Of a DNA stretch of 64,000 nucleotides, positions 22,731-34,985 are shown piece after piece. The DNA is from Henckelia pumila. Its lineage: Eukaryota; Streptophyta; Magnoliopsida; Lamiales; Gesneriaceae. The DNA lies in the NCBI RefSeq assembly GCF_033568475.1, contig NC_133120.1:83408151-83472150 (forward strand). Reading direction: 5' to 3'. Numbering within the stretch: position 1 is the first letter of the stretch; every line of letters begins with the position of its first letter. Position numbers and translations under genes: made by a program. The notes under the pieces were generated by a model. That model worked only from the letters and a program-made list of their open reading frames with translations. It did no database searches and was not told where the DNA came from.

Positions 22731-25275
22731 TCAGATGACATAGATCGGGTTCACTTCTGAATCGGTCTCGGATCGTCTCCAAGAATTCGTTCCATGCGTC
22801 GAAGACTTCTCTTTCTTCCTCACCCTTCGTTTCCTTCTTGACCTCACAACATAATATGTCATAGCACTTAGAACACTTGCCATTATAAATCCCCCAATTG
22901 TTGTAACAAGAATAGCAGCCCATTTATAATGCCTCCCCGTTACTATATAAGACGAGGCGATAAACGCCACCGTCGTGCAGACTGAGGCCAACCACATTAA
23001 CTTATTTATCACTTCCACAACCCGTCTCTCGGATTTTACCTCCCCTCGAACGACAGTTATTTGTACGACGACGACAGCTAAGGATGTGAATAGTGCCACT
23101 GCGTTTGATATGAAAAAGACTTTGAAAGATGGGCTGCTCACTTTTACAGCAACCCCATTATCGTCGTCGCCTCCAGGGACGGTGAAAATGGCAGCAAAAG
23201 CTACTGTGGCGAAGAGAACGGCGACCACGGTTACTGAGTTAGTAGCATTATTGATTCCATCTCTGTGGAGTTTCCTAAGCTCCTTTGCGATGCCGTTTAC
23301 GTTTTTGTTTGTTTTACGAGCTTGTTCGAGCTGCGTATGGATGTCTCTCTTGATTTGTGAGACGGTTTTTCGAATCTCATCACGAGGTTGGTTCAGTTCG
23401 TTGGCTCTGACAGCACCACATCTAGTCAAGCACTCTTTAATTTCGAATGTGTCTTCTGATATAGAGAGCCCTTCTGCTATGTCCAGAGCAGTTTTATGAT
23501 CTCTTGTTAACGCGTTTACGTTTGTGTCCCGAAGCAGCAAGAGCTCATTAACAATCTGCCAAAAGTGAAATCGAATTATTTCTTAAGCTCAAAAAATACC
23601 AAAAACCAGAGAGTAAAATTCCCTAATGCATAACTATGAAGTATGTGCAACTTTCATTAAAATAAAAACATATGTGCAACTTTCAAACATGACGAACCTC
23701 AGCGCGCTTTTTCCTGGTGGCAATATGCAAAGCAGTGTTCCCAAATTTATCTGGAAGCATCACGATCGCTGCGTCTGCCTGCAGAAGTATCCTCACCACA
23801 ACACAATTAACACCTTTAACAGCCATGTGCAGGGCAGTCTGCCCTTTCTTATCAGTTCTTCTAGCCAGTTGAGGATCCTTCTCGAGTAAGGCTTGAACAA
23901 CATCTACATGCCCTTGACGGGCGGCTAAGTGCAAGGCGTTTTTACCATTGGATCTTGAAATTTCTAATAAGCTAGAATCCTTTGAAAGCAATTCATTGAC
24001 TACCGCAAGATGCCCTTTCGTTGCTGCAGATATGAGAGGAGTTGCATTCGATTGAGCCACTGTTTTGCTGAGCTCCGGATCGTGATGTAGTAGCATCTTG
24101 ACAATATCTTCAAGAATATCAAACTTGTAATTAATTCAAGTAAAATCAGCATTCACAGCAGAAAACCAATATCAAATATGTAATAACACCAAGTATAATA
24201 AAAGAAGCAGTGGACGCGTGGTTGTGTGATAGGTATTGGGGCTAATCTCACTACTTCAATTTTCATGAGTTATAAGTTAGTTCAGTTATTAGAAAACACA
24301 GTACCAGAACCTAAAGATTTCATCTATTAAGTCACATTCATAAAATCAAGGCACATGACATTCCAATGAATCTGATCATTACCATGATGGCCTTGACTAG
24401 CTGCAATGTGCAACGGATCAAAACCCGACCGGTTTTTGAGCCTTATCCCTTCACTTGTTGTATAAGGCAACAATTCCTTTACCACAGAAGCAAAACCCTT
24501 CTCCGCAGCCGTGAAAAGCGCTGTTTCCCCTAATTCATTAACCTCATTCACAACAGCAGACCTGATTTCTGCTACCTCAGCATCAAACTCAGCTCCACTC
24601 AGAGTTTTAAGCATCTGCTCATTGATCTCACCTAGTACCTGCCTCACTGCTGCCACATCACCCTTCTGAGCCGCCAAGTGGAGTTCGGTGTCGTTGTGCC
24701 GCCCGGTGACTTGTTTGACATACTTCTTTTTGCCCGACTGGTCCATTCTTTTTCCGGAATTTGAAACGACCAATGCTTTACTAGAATTCGAAACGACCAA
24801 TGCTTTTCCAGAGTTGGAAACCACCAGAGCCTTACTGGAGTTTGACACCGTGAAAGACTTGCTGGAATTCGATACAAATAAGGCCCGTGCACGAGGCGAA
24901 GGTGAAGGGGATGGAGATAGAAACTCCATATTTAAGCCCATCTCTAGATCCCTCTCACCTGTTAACATCATAGAAATACTATCACAATCCACTCACATAC
25001 ACGAAGAATTCTGGGTTTCTCATATAATGGCCCAGTTTCTGAAGACTGAATCTTTTTGATCATTTAAGATTCAGGGAAACAAATAATCATTGAATCAAAA
25101 GACAGAAACTCGTGGAATTTCCTTACTACTTACAAAACCCAATCCATTACCCATTCAATTAACTAGAACAATTAAGACAACAAAAAATTTCTTGACCATG
25201 AATCACATGACCGGAAAAACAAAACGTGCAAAAGAATAGCGACAGGTTACCTCCTTCGTAGATGGCAGCAGCCAT
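22731..25275 (-). CDS. Ankyrin-repeat PGG-domain membrane protein
   Basis: Four coding exons on the minus strand: 25275-25251, 24958-24383, 24107-23698 and 23555-22731, all with GT-AG introns, giving 611 codons before the stop. The tiny first exon (MAAAIYEG) joins in frame to GERDLEMG. Without it, the second exon has a stop just upstream and only a weaker internal ATG at 24971. The N-terminus has a Ser-rich 9-residue repeat. Ankyrin repeats cover about residues 70-370 (TELHLAAQKG, GFDPLHIAAS, NALHLAARQGH, TALHMAVKG, TALHIATRK). The C-terminal PGG domain has FTVPGG near residue 464 and about four membrane helices. The family includes ITN1 and ANK1, plasma-membrane proteins linked to salt and ABA responses. 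This looks like the At3g09550 type, judged by neighbours. The exact role is unknown. Confidence 0.9.
24751..24885 (-). repeat. Coding 27-bp minisatellite (five units)
   Basis: Five tandem 27-bp units in the second exon of the ankyrin gene encode ALVVSNSSK-like nonapeptides (variants SFTVSNSSK, ALVVSNSGK). The units keep the reading frame. Confidence 0.85.
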
Positions 25276-26001
25276 GATCGTATGGAATTATACGTCTTCT
25301 CGTGTTGTCTTTATTTCATTTTCTGTGGCCAAGATATTTTTCTTCTCTCTGTATTTATTTTGAGGCCGAGAGAACTGTGATCGTAGGCATGATCGGAGAA
25401 CAGAGATTCAGGCAGAGGAATCGGCGAATGGCGGAGGAGATAGGGAGGCGGTGGCGGTGGCGGAATGGGAGGAGGGAAGGAAATTTAAATGGATCGGATC
25501 CGTATTGGGGACTGGGTTCGTTGTCCTTTTTCAACTACTTTTTGAAATTCGTTCTAATTTATGTTTCATTCAAATTTATGTTTAAATGATAAAAGAATTT
25601 CATTTTTAAAATATTTTCTTCTAACCCCAATTAGGGATTGCATGGTCGGTTAAAAAAAACACTATTGTATTTATAAAAAAAAAAACTTGATAGAAAGATT
25701 TATTTTATTCATCAGTTTAAGTCCATATGCACAACCTGTTGCAAAAAAAAAAAAAAAAAAACAAACATTATTGTATGACATTTGAATTAGACCACGATAT
25801 TACATATTTATAACAACTAATCAGAGACGATCTACAAAATTCAATTAGAGAGAGTGAAATAATTTATTTTAATATTCATTTATAGAAAATATATAGATCG
25901 TAGTTGATATGTTTGTACGAAATAATAGATACTGTTTCTAATTTTATTATAACAAAAATATAATTATAAAAATCTAATTTTAAATTTAATACAACAACAA
26001 C

Positions 26002-26041
<40 letters not shown>

Positions 26042-26063
26042 TAGTTTTATTTTAATTTTTTTA
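25276..26063. other. 5' flank of the ankyrin gene and AT-rich spacer
   Basis: The part next to the ankyrin start is CT-rich on the minus strand (25380-25480), as in plant 5' untranslated regions. The rest is AT-rich and ends in a microsatellite. No gene was seen; short open frames here lack any family resemblance. Confidence 0.5.
26001..26040. repeat. (AAT)n microsatellite
   Basis: About 12 AAT units directly left of the Copia insertion site. Confidence 0.95.
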
Positions 26064-27304
26064 TGTTATTAATATAGGAATTAGATATTATATAATGGTT
26101 GTATGACAGTTTTTAGATGGTAGTTTAGCAGTCACTAGTAGAATTTTGACATTTTACTTCGGCACAAATTACTTCGGCAATTATTAATTACGAAGTAATA
26201 TGTGATAATCAACTTCAGTAATAACGCATGCGAAGTAAAAAGATAGATTTTACTTCGGAATTTACAAAAACACGGGCTTCACTTAACTTTTGGGAAAATA
26301 TTACTTCGGCATTTTTTTTTTCAATGAAGTAAAAATTGAGAAAATAAATTTTTTAATGATAAGTGGTGAAGTAATTGTTTCTTTCTTTCTAACCTTTACT
26401 TATCTAGCTCTCAACTTACGATGCGTAAAAACAAAGCAACTTAGTCTCCTTCCTTTCAACCCTAGCGCCGCCGATACAACTCCAGCCGTCCACCACCGCC
26501 CGGAGCTGCTGCCAACGGAATAATTCGAAAGCCCAACGTATGAATCCTTATCCTTTCTTATCGATTCAGGTTTTAAATATTTTTGATGATGTTTCTATTT
26601 TTTCACATGAATTCAGGTTTTGTTTTGTTTTTGTTTTTACATCAATACGGATTTTTTTTTTATTTTGGTTTTCCATGTTTTAAAAGATGTTTCTTTTTTT
26701 TTTGTTTCCTCGAAGAAACTAAAAATAAGCTAATGATTCTCACATTAATTCCTCAGTCATTCGAAGAATTAGCATTACTGAAGATTCATGCGCTTGAGGC
26801 TGTAGTGACTATTAGGTATGGTCCTGTGCTTGAGGCTGTAGTGATTATTACTAAAGAATTAGCATTCAAGCAAGCAAAACAATTTGAATGTCTTTACATC
26901 AATTCGGGTTTCCTTTGTTTAATTTTTTTTAAAAAAAAATTGTTTCTTTATCTCTAGTTCGCCAAAATTCAAAATGCAATTGCATATATTTAAAATTTTA
27001 TTAAACCCTTGTTGCACCCCTGAATTGTAAACAGGGGAAAAAAAAAAAAGGAAAAAAATAAAATGAACCATTCACGTTTCTTTCTTCCCAAAAGACAAAA
27101 AATGGAAAGCTGAAATTAATTTTATATTGTGGATTGATAGGCAATTTTGATTATTCGTTCATGTTTTGGACTAAAATCTAAACTTTCATGATATCAATGT
27201 TTATGACCATGTTTCTTAATGGTTGAAGTTGCCTTAATATGTGTAATATTCAAATATATTTTTCTAGAGTTGTTGTGACAAACTGTGGCTGTGACTTGTA
27301 TATA

Positions 27305-27620
27305 GGTCCACTCCATGGGATTCCATACGGGTTGAAGGATGTAATTGTTGTACCCCATTACAAGAGGACATGAGATTCTAAATCTTTTAAAACTCGAGTT
27401 CTTGAATTGAAGCTTGGGTTTATAAAAGGTATGTGAGTATAGCCCACAATATATAAGGTAAGACAGTCATTCTAACGTATGTGGATGATGAGTGCAGGCT
27501 AAAATCTGTTGGCGCTGTTCTTCTTGCAAAGCTTGTGACTGGATCACTAGCATATGATGATATCTGGTTTGGGGGTAGCTGGTTCATCTACTGGACCAGC
27601 TGCCTGCACCTCAGCTGGTA
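27305..27620 (+). pseudogene. Captured fragment of a plant amidase gene
   Basis: Two exon-like pieces separated by a GT-AG intron of about 69 bp. The first (27305-27428) reads GPLHGIPYGLKDV, then VVPHYK and SKSFK, and in a shifted frame EAWVYK. The second (27498-27619) reads LKSVGAVLLAKLVTGS, then LAYDDIWFGG, and after a shift SSTGPAACTSAG. This is the core of the amidase-signature family (Ser-rich glycine motif), closest by memory to plant proteins such as At5g07360. It has a stop (TGA where Trp is expected after YKRT), a 1-bp shift near 27410, and a deletion with frame change after WFGG that removes about a dozen conserved residues. It cannot make an active enzyme and probably was picked up by the CACTA element. 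Confidence 0.75.
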
Positions 27621-27679
27621 AGTCTTGGCTGGAAATCTGTGTTTTGTGTGCTTTTTTGGCAATGGTAGAATTATTCTAA

Positions 27680-28776
27680 AAAAAACTATGAATTGAAGAG
27701 CCCGAAGAAGCCAAGGACTTTATGAACAAACTTTAATGATTTTATTTGTGCCCAAAACTGATTGTCTTTTATGTATATACGAGCATCCTGTTATCTTTCT
27801 TATTTGTACACATGTGCTACTGTGCCAAGTCATATTCACTAGTTTATTTATCCAATTTTCTGCTTGTTTTTTGTTTGATTTTTTTGTGCTTTAGTTAATG
27901 TTTGAGTCTTTGAGATATGTTGTGTCATCGTGCAGGTATTGAAATATTCAACTCCAGAAGAGAACTAAAGCTAAGGTTAGTTATTTTCAAAATTTCATCC
28001 TCCGTTACTATTTTCAAATTTTCAAATTTTATTGTGAGATAATTCAAGTTTGGAAGTTGTACATTTTAATGGTTAAATAAGGTTTTATTGTGCGAATTTT
28101 TGAAGTAATTTGCAAATTGTTTTTGAAGCAACAGAAGCTAAGAAGAATGTAACATGTAAAAATGGCTTCCTGATTTTCTCAACTTTTGTGGCTGACTTTG
28201 TATTGGTATAACCGTATAAGTATACTTTTGGTGACTTGTGCTCTAACGAGATATAGATACTTCTCATTTAATATCTTGTTTTTTGCTCCTTTTATCATCT
28301 TTTTTTTTTTTGAATTTGAGTGCCACTAACAATGCGTGAAAAAATACTGTGAATTGAAGAGCCGAAAGAATCCAAGGACTTTATAAACAAACTTTTGTGA
28401 TTTGATATATGCCCAAAATTGATATTGTCTTTTATGTATACATGAGCATCATGTTATCTTTCTTATTTGTACACATGTGCTACTGTGCCAAGTCATATTC
28501 GCTAGTTTATTTATCCAATTTTGCTGCTCTTTTTTTGTTTGAATTTTTTGAGCTTTAGTTAATGTTTGAGATATGGTGTGTCATATTGCAGGTATTGAAA
28601 TATTTAACTCCAGCAAGAACCGAAGCTAAGGTATATTATTTTTCGAAATTTCAGCCCGCGTTACTATTTTCAAAATTTAAAATTTTATTGTCGGATAATT
28701 CAAGTTTGGATGTTGTGCCTTAGAATGGTTAAATATAGTTTTATTGTGCTAATTTTTGAAGTAATTTGCGAAGTTC
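27680..28776 (+). repeat. Internal duplication in the CACTA element
   Basis: Two direct copies of about 435 bp (about 27680-28118 and 28340-28776), offset about 660 bp and clearly diverged. Shared landmarks are GAATTGAAGAGCC, CCAAGGACTTTAT, CACATGTGCTACTGTGCC and GGTATTGAAATAT. They probably derive from non-coding or unrecognised exons of the captured gene. Confidence 0.8.
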
Positions 28777-30617
28777 AGAAAATTTTGTTCAAATAAAAAC
28801 TGTTCTCGTAGGTGCGAACAAATTTTTAATTCACATTGTATTGATACAGATAAGTGTAAATGTAAATGCCATAAGCTTAGTTATTACGATATCGTACGTA
28901 CGATAATAGGATTAATTTCCAGCTTTTACTTTGCAACCAAAAGTATTTATTCTTGATTTTGAAATTAGTTTTTCTGTATTTGATCTTGGCTCAGTCATAT
29001 TTGAATTTAAAATTATTTTTTGGAACTATTCCTAGATATTGAAAACTACAGATGATTAGTTTAAATATTTTTGGTCTTTTAACATTAGAACTTTGAAACT
29101 ACAGATCATAGTTTCCCACTCTAGTTAAAGTACATTACACATTTCCCATAGCGCTCATAGCGCTCAGCCTCTTCAATTGAGCAACAACATATATTATATG
29201 AGTTAGAAGAGGATTTTATTTCCTTGTATTGGTTCTTGATCCACTGCACTTTAAATCCCACTTCCATCTTTTTTTCATTAAAAATAGCATTGTTACGCCA
29301 CTGCCAAATCCACCAACTTCTTGGTGCCTCCCTGCAGCAGCTTGGTTCTCTTTGGATTCACCATTTCCTCCCATTTTTGTTTTCCTTTTGATGATCCTTG
29401 TTTTTTGGTGCTTAATTGGTTTGTTTGATGCTTTTGAGTTTGGGAGAGACTAAATGGTGGTGGATATATAGAACACCAAAACCCAGTTCGAAGAGATAGT
29501 TGAAAGTGAAAGTTTACATTAATTATGATCCATAGTTTTTACATTTCAGTTTGCAACTTTGTCTTTAATTTTTTTCATTTTAGTTTGCAACTATGCCCTG
29601 TTGGTTTACCCGTGACATTCCAATATTTTTTTACATTTCAGTTTGCAGGAACCATCAAGAATCAATGTTACAGCCAAGATCAATTTGATCAAGTTAGAAG
29701 TGAATGAAGTGAATTTGTCTACTCCTATGTAGGTGCTTAAATATGTCATGCACGTTGGGATAATACTTTCTTTTGTCTATGTGTACACGTTTTGATTTGT
29801 GGAAATATGTGTGGATACATGCATAATTTTGAGTTATTTTGGTGGATGTACTTTGGATTTATGCATGTCGTTTTGGGATGAATTTATTAATCTTATTAGT
29901 GTATTTTTATGTTTCAAAAATATATTTATGGCATTATTGTATCTAAATTTTAAATTTAGAAAATGTGTTAAGAATAAACGAAGTAAATCATTATATTATA
30001 CTTCGATATTAATCAAAATACCGAAGTAAAACAAATTCTATTACTTCAGCAATTTCATTAATAGACGAAGTAGAAGAATTCATTTTACTACGGTAATATA
30101 GAAAATTAACGAAGTAAAATATATTATATCACTTCGTCTGTTAACAAAATTGATGAAGTAAAAGCTATTCTATGGCTTCAGTAATTTCATTAATAAGTGA
30201 AGTATAAGCATATGTTTGACTTCGTAACTTATGAAATGAGCGAAGTAAAATATATGTTTTTACTTCGGCACCGGTCCAATTCTGCCTCCAAAAAATGACT
30301 AAAGACTTCGGTAATTTAAGGTATAAGGCTTCGGCGATTCAGCGAAGTAAAAAAGTACCCTATTACTTCACGTGACACTACTTCGGTAATTAAGTTCCTA
30401 CGACTTCGGTTATTAACCGAAGTCTTAGGCGATTTTTCTACTAGTGAGTTATTTTGTTATGCAAGTAACGTGTATAATAACTACAATTGATGTATTATTT
30501 TCAATTCAATTCAATAAAATTTTCTCTCTTATTTTCAAGTTTATCTCCTTGAATCTTAAGAGTTTTCTGATATTCATCAATGATGATCTTTATAATGGTT
30601 GTGCTTAATTCTTAACA

Positions 30618-30629
30618 TGGTATCAGAGA
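30618..30629 (+). other. Primer-binding site of the young Copia element
   Basis: TGGTATCAGAGA directly follows the LTR, nearly the standard tRNA-Met site. Confidence 0.85.
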
Positions 30630-30683
30630 ATTTTTCTTCCGCATCCAATTTCATATAGATCATCATTTTCCTAATTTTCATTC

Positions 30684-33600
30684 ATGGCGAATACTTCATC
30701 GATGATTGGATTCAACGATCCGCTTTACTTACATCCATCCGATTCTCCAGGTGTCTCTTTGGTTCAAGATCCACTCATTGGAACCGAGAATTATGGTGTA
30801 TGGAGTAGGGCAATGTTGTTGGCTCTCAGAGCAAAGAATAAACTTGGATTTATTACTGGATCTTGTCCTCGACCGGCAGATACGCATCCATCTCTGCATC
30901 AATGGGAGAGATGCAACGCTATTGTCCTTTCTTGGATTATGAGTTCTGTATCCAAAACTATATTCAGTGGCATCATTTACTGCACTGAAGCATCGCAAGT
31001 TTGGGCCGATTTGAAGGAACGGTTTGATAAAATTTGTGGTTCCATAATCTTCTCCTTGCATAGAGATATTATGCAACTTTCACAGGGTTCTTCTTCCATT
31101 TTAGTTTATTTTTCAACGATGAAAAGATTATGGGATGAGTATAATTCTCTAGTTACACTCTCTTCTTGTGCCTGTGCCAGTGCGAAATCACATCTCGAAC
31201 ATGAACAACAACAAAGAATTCTTCAATTCCTCATGGGATTGAATGATAGCTATGGAGTCATTCGAAGTCAGATTCTCATGATGAGTGCTCTACCATCTGT
31301 AAACCAAGCATACTCCATCATAAGTCATGAAGAATCTACTCGACATGTGTTATCTTCTCAGCCCATCGCCGATATACCCGCTGCCGCATTTTATTCTTCT
31401 TCCCTCAAGAAATCAGATTCAATATCGTGGGAGAATTGTCACATCAAAGGCCACACCAAGGATAATTGCTTTCGATTAATTGGTTATCCACCTGGTCATA
31501 AGTTGCATAAGAAGTTTACCCAAGTTAAATCTTCAAAATTCCATCAAAGAAATTCCAAGATATCTGACCATAATACTGTCATTGATTCGGTTTCATCGTC
31601 TATTTATTCTGAAGATCCCAAGCCCTCAACTTTGATGCCTCATACATTCACTGATGCTCAGTATCAACAACTCTTAAAACTTTTGGATATTTCACCTGCC
31701 TCTACTGAAACAACAGCAAATTTTGCAGGTAACTTCACGAGTTTGATGAGCATATCAGATAATAATTCATGGATTTTAGACAGTGGTGCAAATGCTCACA
31801 TTGCAAGTACTTTAAGTTGTATGCAAAATCCTCAGTCTTGTGATTCCGCCACTGGATCGGTTAGGCTGCCAAATGGTAATACAACTCCTGTCCTTTCTAG
31901 TGGTTCAGTCTCTTTATCACCCTCTTGTAATCTCCATAGAGTTCTTCATGTTCCCGATTTCAACTTCAACCTCTTGTCCATTTCACAGTTTACCAAAGAC
32001 CAAAAATGTTTCGTAGTTTTCTATCCACGTTTTTGTTTGTTTCAGGACCTTTTGACTGGGAAGATCATGGGGATTGGTAGACAAAGGCATGGTCTTTACT
32101 ATCTTGTTCGTTTTTTGTCTGCCTCAGAATCTGCTGGACATAGTAATCTCAAATGTAGTAATCAATCAAGTTTCTTTTCTCATTGTTTGGACTCCTGTAA
32201 CCTTACTGCTCATAACAACATCGATATCGATATATGTCATAAGAGATTTGGTCATTTATCTGTCTCTCGGCTGCAATTTTTACCCTTTATTACACAAAAA
32301 AAACTCTCCAAACACTGTAGTGTATGCCCTATTTCGAAACAGGCTAGAACTCCATTTCCTAAAATAAAAACATCAGCCTCTCCTCATGCTTTCCATCTTT
32401 TACACATTGATATATGGGGTCTTTATCACCATGTTACGCATGATGGTTTAAAATATTTTCTCACTGTGGTCGATGATTTCTCGAGATGTACTTGGGTATT
32501 TCTCATGCATTTTAAATCTGACACATTACAGATTTTAAAACAATTTTTCACCTATGTTTCGAAGCACTTTGAAAAGCCCATTAAAAACATCCGGACAGAC
32601 AATGCTGGCAATTTTTTTAACACCTCCTGCCGTTCTTATTTCGCATCTTTGGACATCATTCATCAAAACTCATGTCCCTACACTCCTCAACAAAATGGCT
32701 TAGTTGAAAGAAAACATCGTCACATACTAAATATTGCTCGAGCAGTAAAATTTCAAGCATCGATTCCTGACTCTTATTGGGGTGAATGTGTTTTTCATGC
32801 TGCATATTTGATTAATAGAACACCCACTCCGTTATTATCCAATAAGACTCCTTTCGAGGTCTTATTTAACAAATCTCCTTCATATGCTCATTTAAAAGTT
32901 TTTGGATGTTTATGCTATGCCTCAAATCTTAAGCACATCCATAAATTTGATGTTCGAGCGAAGCCATATGTTTTTCTTGGTTATCCACTTAATCAAAAAG
33001 GTTTCAAACTTTTAGATTTATCCAACAACGAGTTTATTGTTTCTCGAGATGTCATTTTCCATGAGGATATTTTTCCTTTCTCTTCACAACATTCAGATAG
33101 AGCCATCTTTCCAAAGTCTCCAGTTTTTAATATTGATGATATTCCATCTTGCTCACTGAGTAAACCATCACTTCCACCTCACCATACTTCTATATCACCA
33201 TCTCTTACTCAACAATCCATTCCAAACACTAGACATTCTACCAGATTATCGAGACCCCCAATTTGGAGCAAAGACTATATTTGCTCTAATACTTCTTCCA
33301 TCCCTCGTTCATCTACACCACATGATATCTCAAATTCTATCTCTTATACCAATTTGTCTCCATCATATCAATCTTTTCTAGCATCCATTTCTCATATTTC
33401 CGACCCTAAATCCTACCATGAAGCATCCTTGGATCCTAAGTGGTGTGATGCCATGGCTGCTGAAATTGCTGCCTTGGAGGCCAACAAAACATGGGAAATA
33501 GTTCCTTTGCCTCCGGGAAAGAAAACCATAGGATGCAAATGGGTTTACAAAATCAAGTATAAGGTGGATGGAAGCATCGATAGATTTAAAGCCCGCTTGG

Positions 33601-34978
33601 TAGCCAAAGGGTATACTCAAAAATTTGGAATTGATTATCATGATACATTTTCTCCGGTTGCCAAGATAGTCACAGTCCGCTTCCTACTAGCTATTGCTGC
33701 CGCAAAGAGTTGGTCTTTACATCAAATGGATGTGACCAACGCATTTCTTCAAGGTGATTTACATGAGGAAATCTATATGTCCATACCTCAAGGATTTGAT
33801 AACCAGAGGGGCAATCATGCTTGCAAACTTCTCAAATCTGTTTATGGTTTAAAACAAGCATCACGACAATGGAATGCAAAGTTTTGTCAAGTTATGAGTC
33901 AAGCTGGTTATGTCCAATCATTGCACGATCATTCTCTTTTTTTGAAGAAGCAAGGCGACTCCATTACTATGCTTCTACTCTATGTTGATGACATAGTAAT
34001 TACTGGAAATGATGTTGGAACAATTACTGCTTTGAAAGAATTTTTACATAATCGCCTTGACATCAAGGACCTTGGGACACTTAAATATTTCTTGGGCATT
34101 GAAGTGGCTAGATCAAAAACAGGGATTTGTTTGAATCAACGCAAGTACACATTGGAATATTACTATCAGATGTTGGAATGCTTGGTTGTAAGCCGTATGA
34201 TACACCAATGGAGCAACATTTGAAACTTACCAGTCTCGACTATGATCAAAGTAACAATTTTTCCAAGATGACTTCTGATTCAGATTCTTTATTAACAAAT
34301 CCATCAAGCTATCAACGATTGATAGGAAGACTCATTTATCTCACGATTACTCGTCCTGACATATGTTATGTTGTACAGAACTTAAGCCAATTCATGCAGT
34401 CACCAAAACAGTCCCTCATGCGTGTAGTTTTTCGAATTCTCGGTTATCTCAAGAAATCTCCAGCCTTGGGTATTTTTCTCTCATCCACAAGCGATTTACA
34501 GCTCTCTGCCTATTGTGATTCGGATTAGGGCTCTTGTTTAATGAGCCGCAAGTCAGTGACTGGATTTGTAGTTAAACTTGGTTCCTACGCCATCTCTTGG
34601 AAGTCAAAGAAATAAAATACGGTATCTCGTTCATCTTCCGAAACCGAATATCGATCCATGGCAACTACAACGTGTGAGATCACATGGCTACGTGGCCTTC
34701 TCACTGATATGGGCTTGCATTTTCAGACACCGACAGTCCTTTATTGTGACAATCAGTCTGCTATTCATATTGCGGCAAATCCTCTTTATCACAAGCACAC
34801 AAAGCATATCGAAATTGATTGTCATTTTATACGCGAAAAAATACGATCGAATGCTATCACCACTTCACATGTGCCAACACATCAGCAACCAGCTGATATT
34901 TTTACAAAAGCCTTGGGATCTGACCAACATCACTATCTGTTATCCAAGCTTGGCATATTAGACATATTCCTAGCTTGA
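30684..34978 (+). CDS. gag-pol region of the young Copia element
   Basis: The first methionine (MANTSSMIGF) is about 55 bp past the primer site. The gag part has the Copia N-terminal pattern PLYLHPSDSPG and NYGVWSRAMLLALRAKNKLGF. It is followed by protease (WILDSGANAHIA), integrase (HKRFGH, CxxC, VVDDFSRCTW, YTPQQNGLVERKHR), reverse transcriptase (WVYKIKYK, QMDVTNAFLQGD, YVDDIVITGND) and RNase H (YCDSD, YCDNQSAIHIA). Order and motifs place it in Copia; the short LTRs and gag type suggest the Ale/Retrofit branch. The C-terminal part is disturbed, with about two or three breaks overall. Confidence 0.9.
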
Positions 34979-34985
34979 GGGGAGA

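Larger units (their letters stand above)
26133..30446. mobile_element. Non-autonomous CACTA transposon with captured gene fragment
   Basis: It starts CACTAGTAGAA and ends in the inverse (TTCTACTAGTG), flanked by the 3-bp duplication agt (26130-26132, 30447-30449); the intact 3' LTR shows the empty site. Both ends carry many short subterminal repeats with the core ACTTCGG(T/C)AAT in both orientations (26155-26330 and 29990-30430). These are the usual transposase-binding arrays of CACTA elements. The 4.3-kb body encodes no recognisable TnpA/TnpD. It contains a broken amidase fragment with its introns and an internal duplication. Strand is undefined because no transposase is seen. Confidence 0.92.
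26064..30617 (+). repeat. 5' LTR of the young Copia element, split by the CACTA insertion
   Basis: The LTR segments are 26064-26132 and 30450-30617, together 237 bp, matching 34986-35222. A TATA-like stretch (ttatataatgg) lies near 26085. It ends TTCTTAACA right before the primer-binding site. Confidence 0.93.

Noticed and set aside
22975-23499. Plus-strand frame of 174 codons in the ankyrin gene
   Set aside because: Antisense of the PGG-domain exon, Thr/Ser-rich without family signal.
25302-25589. 95-codon frame upstream of the ankyrin gene
   Set aside because: Lies antisense to the CT-rich leader of the ankyrin gene and shows no homology pattern.
26290-26957. Two plus-strand frames at the left end of the CACTA element
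   Set aside because: Low-complexity Phe/Leu-rich translations of T-runs; no TnpA or TnpD motifs. A GC-richer bit at 26430-26525 might be another captured piece but cannot be identified.
28889-28904. 16-bp palindrome tatcgtacgtacgata inside the CACTA element
   Set aside because: Short and isolated, with no partner copies; likely chance.
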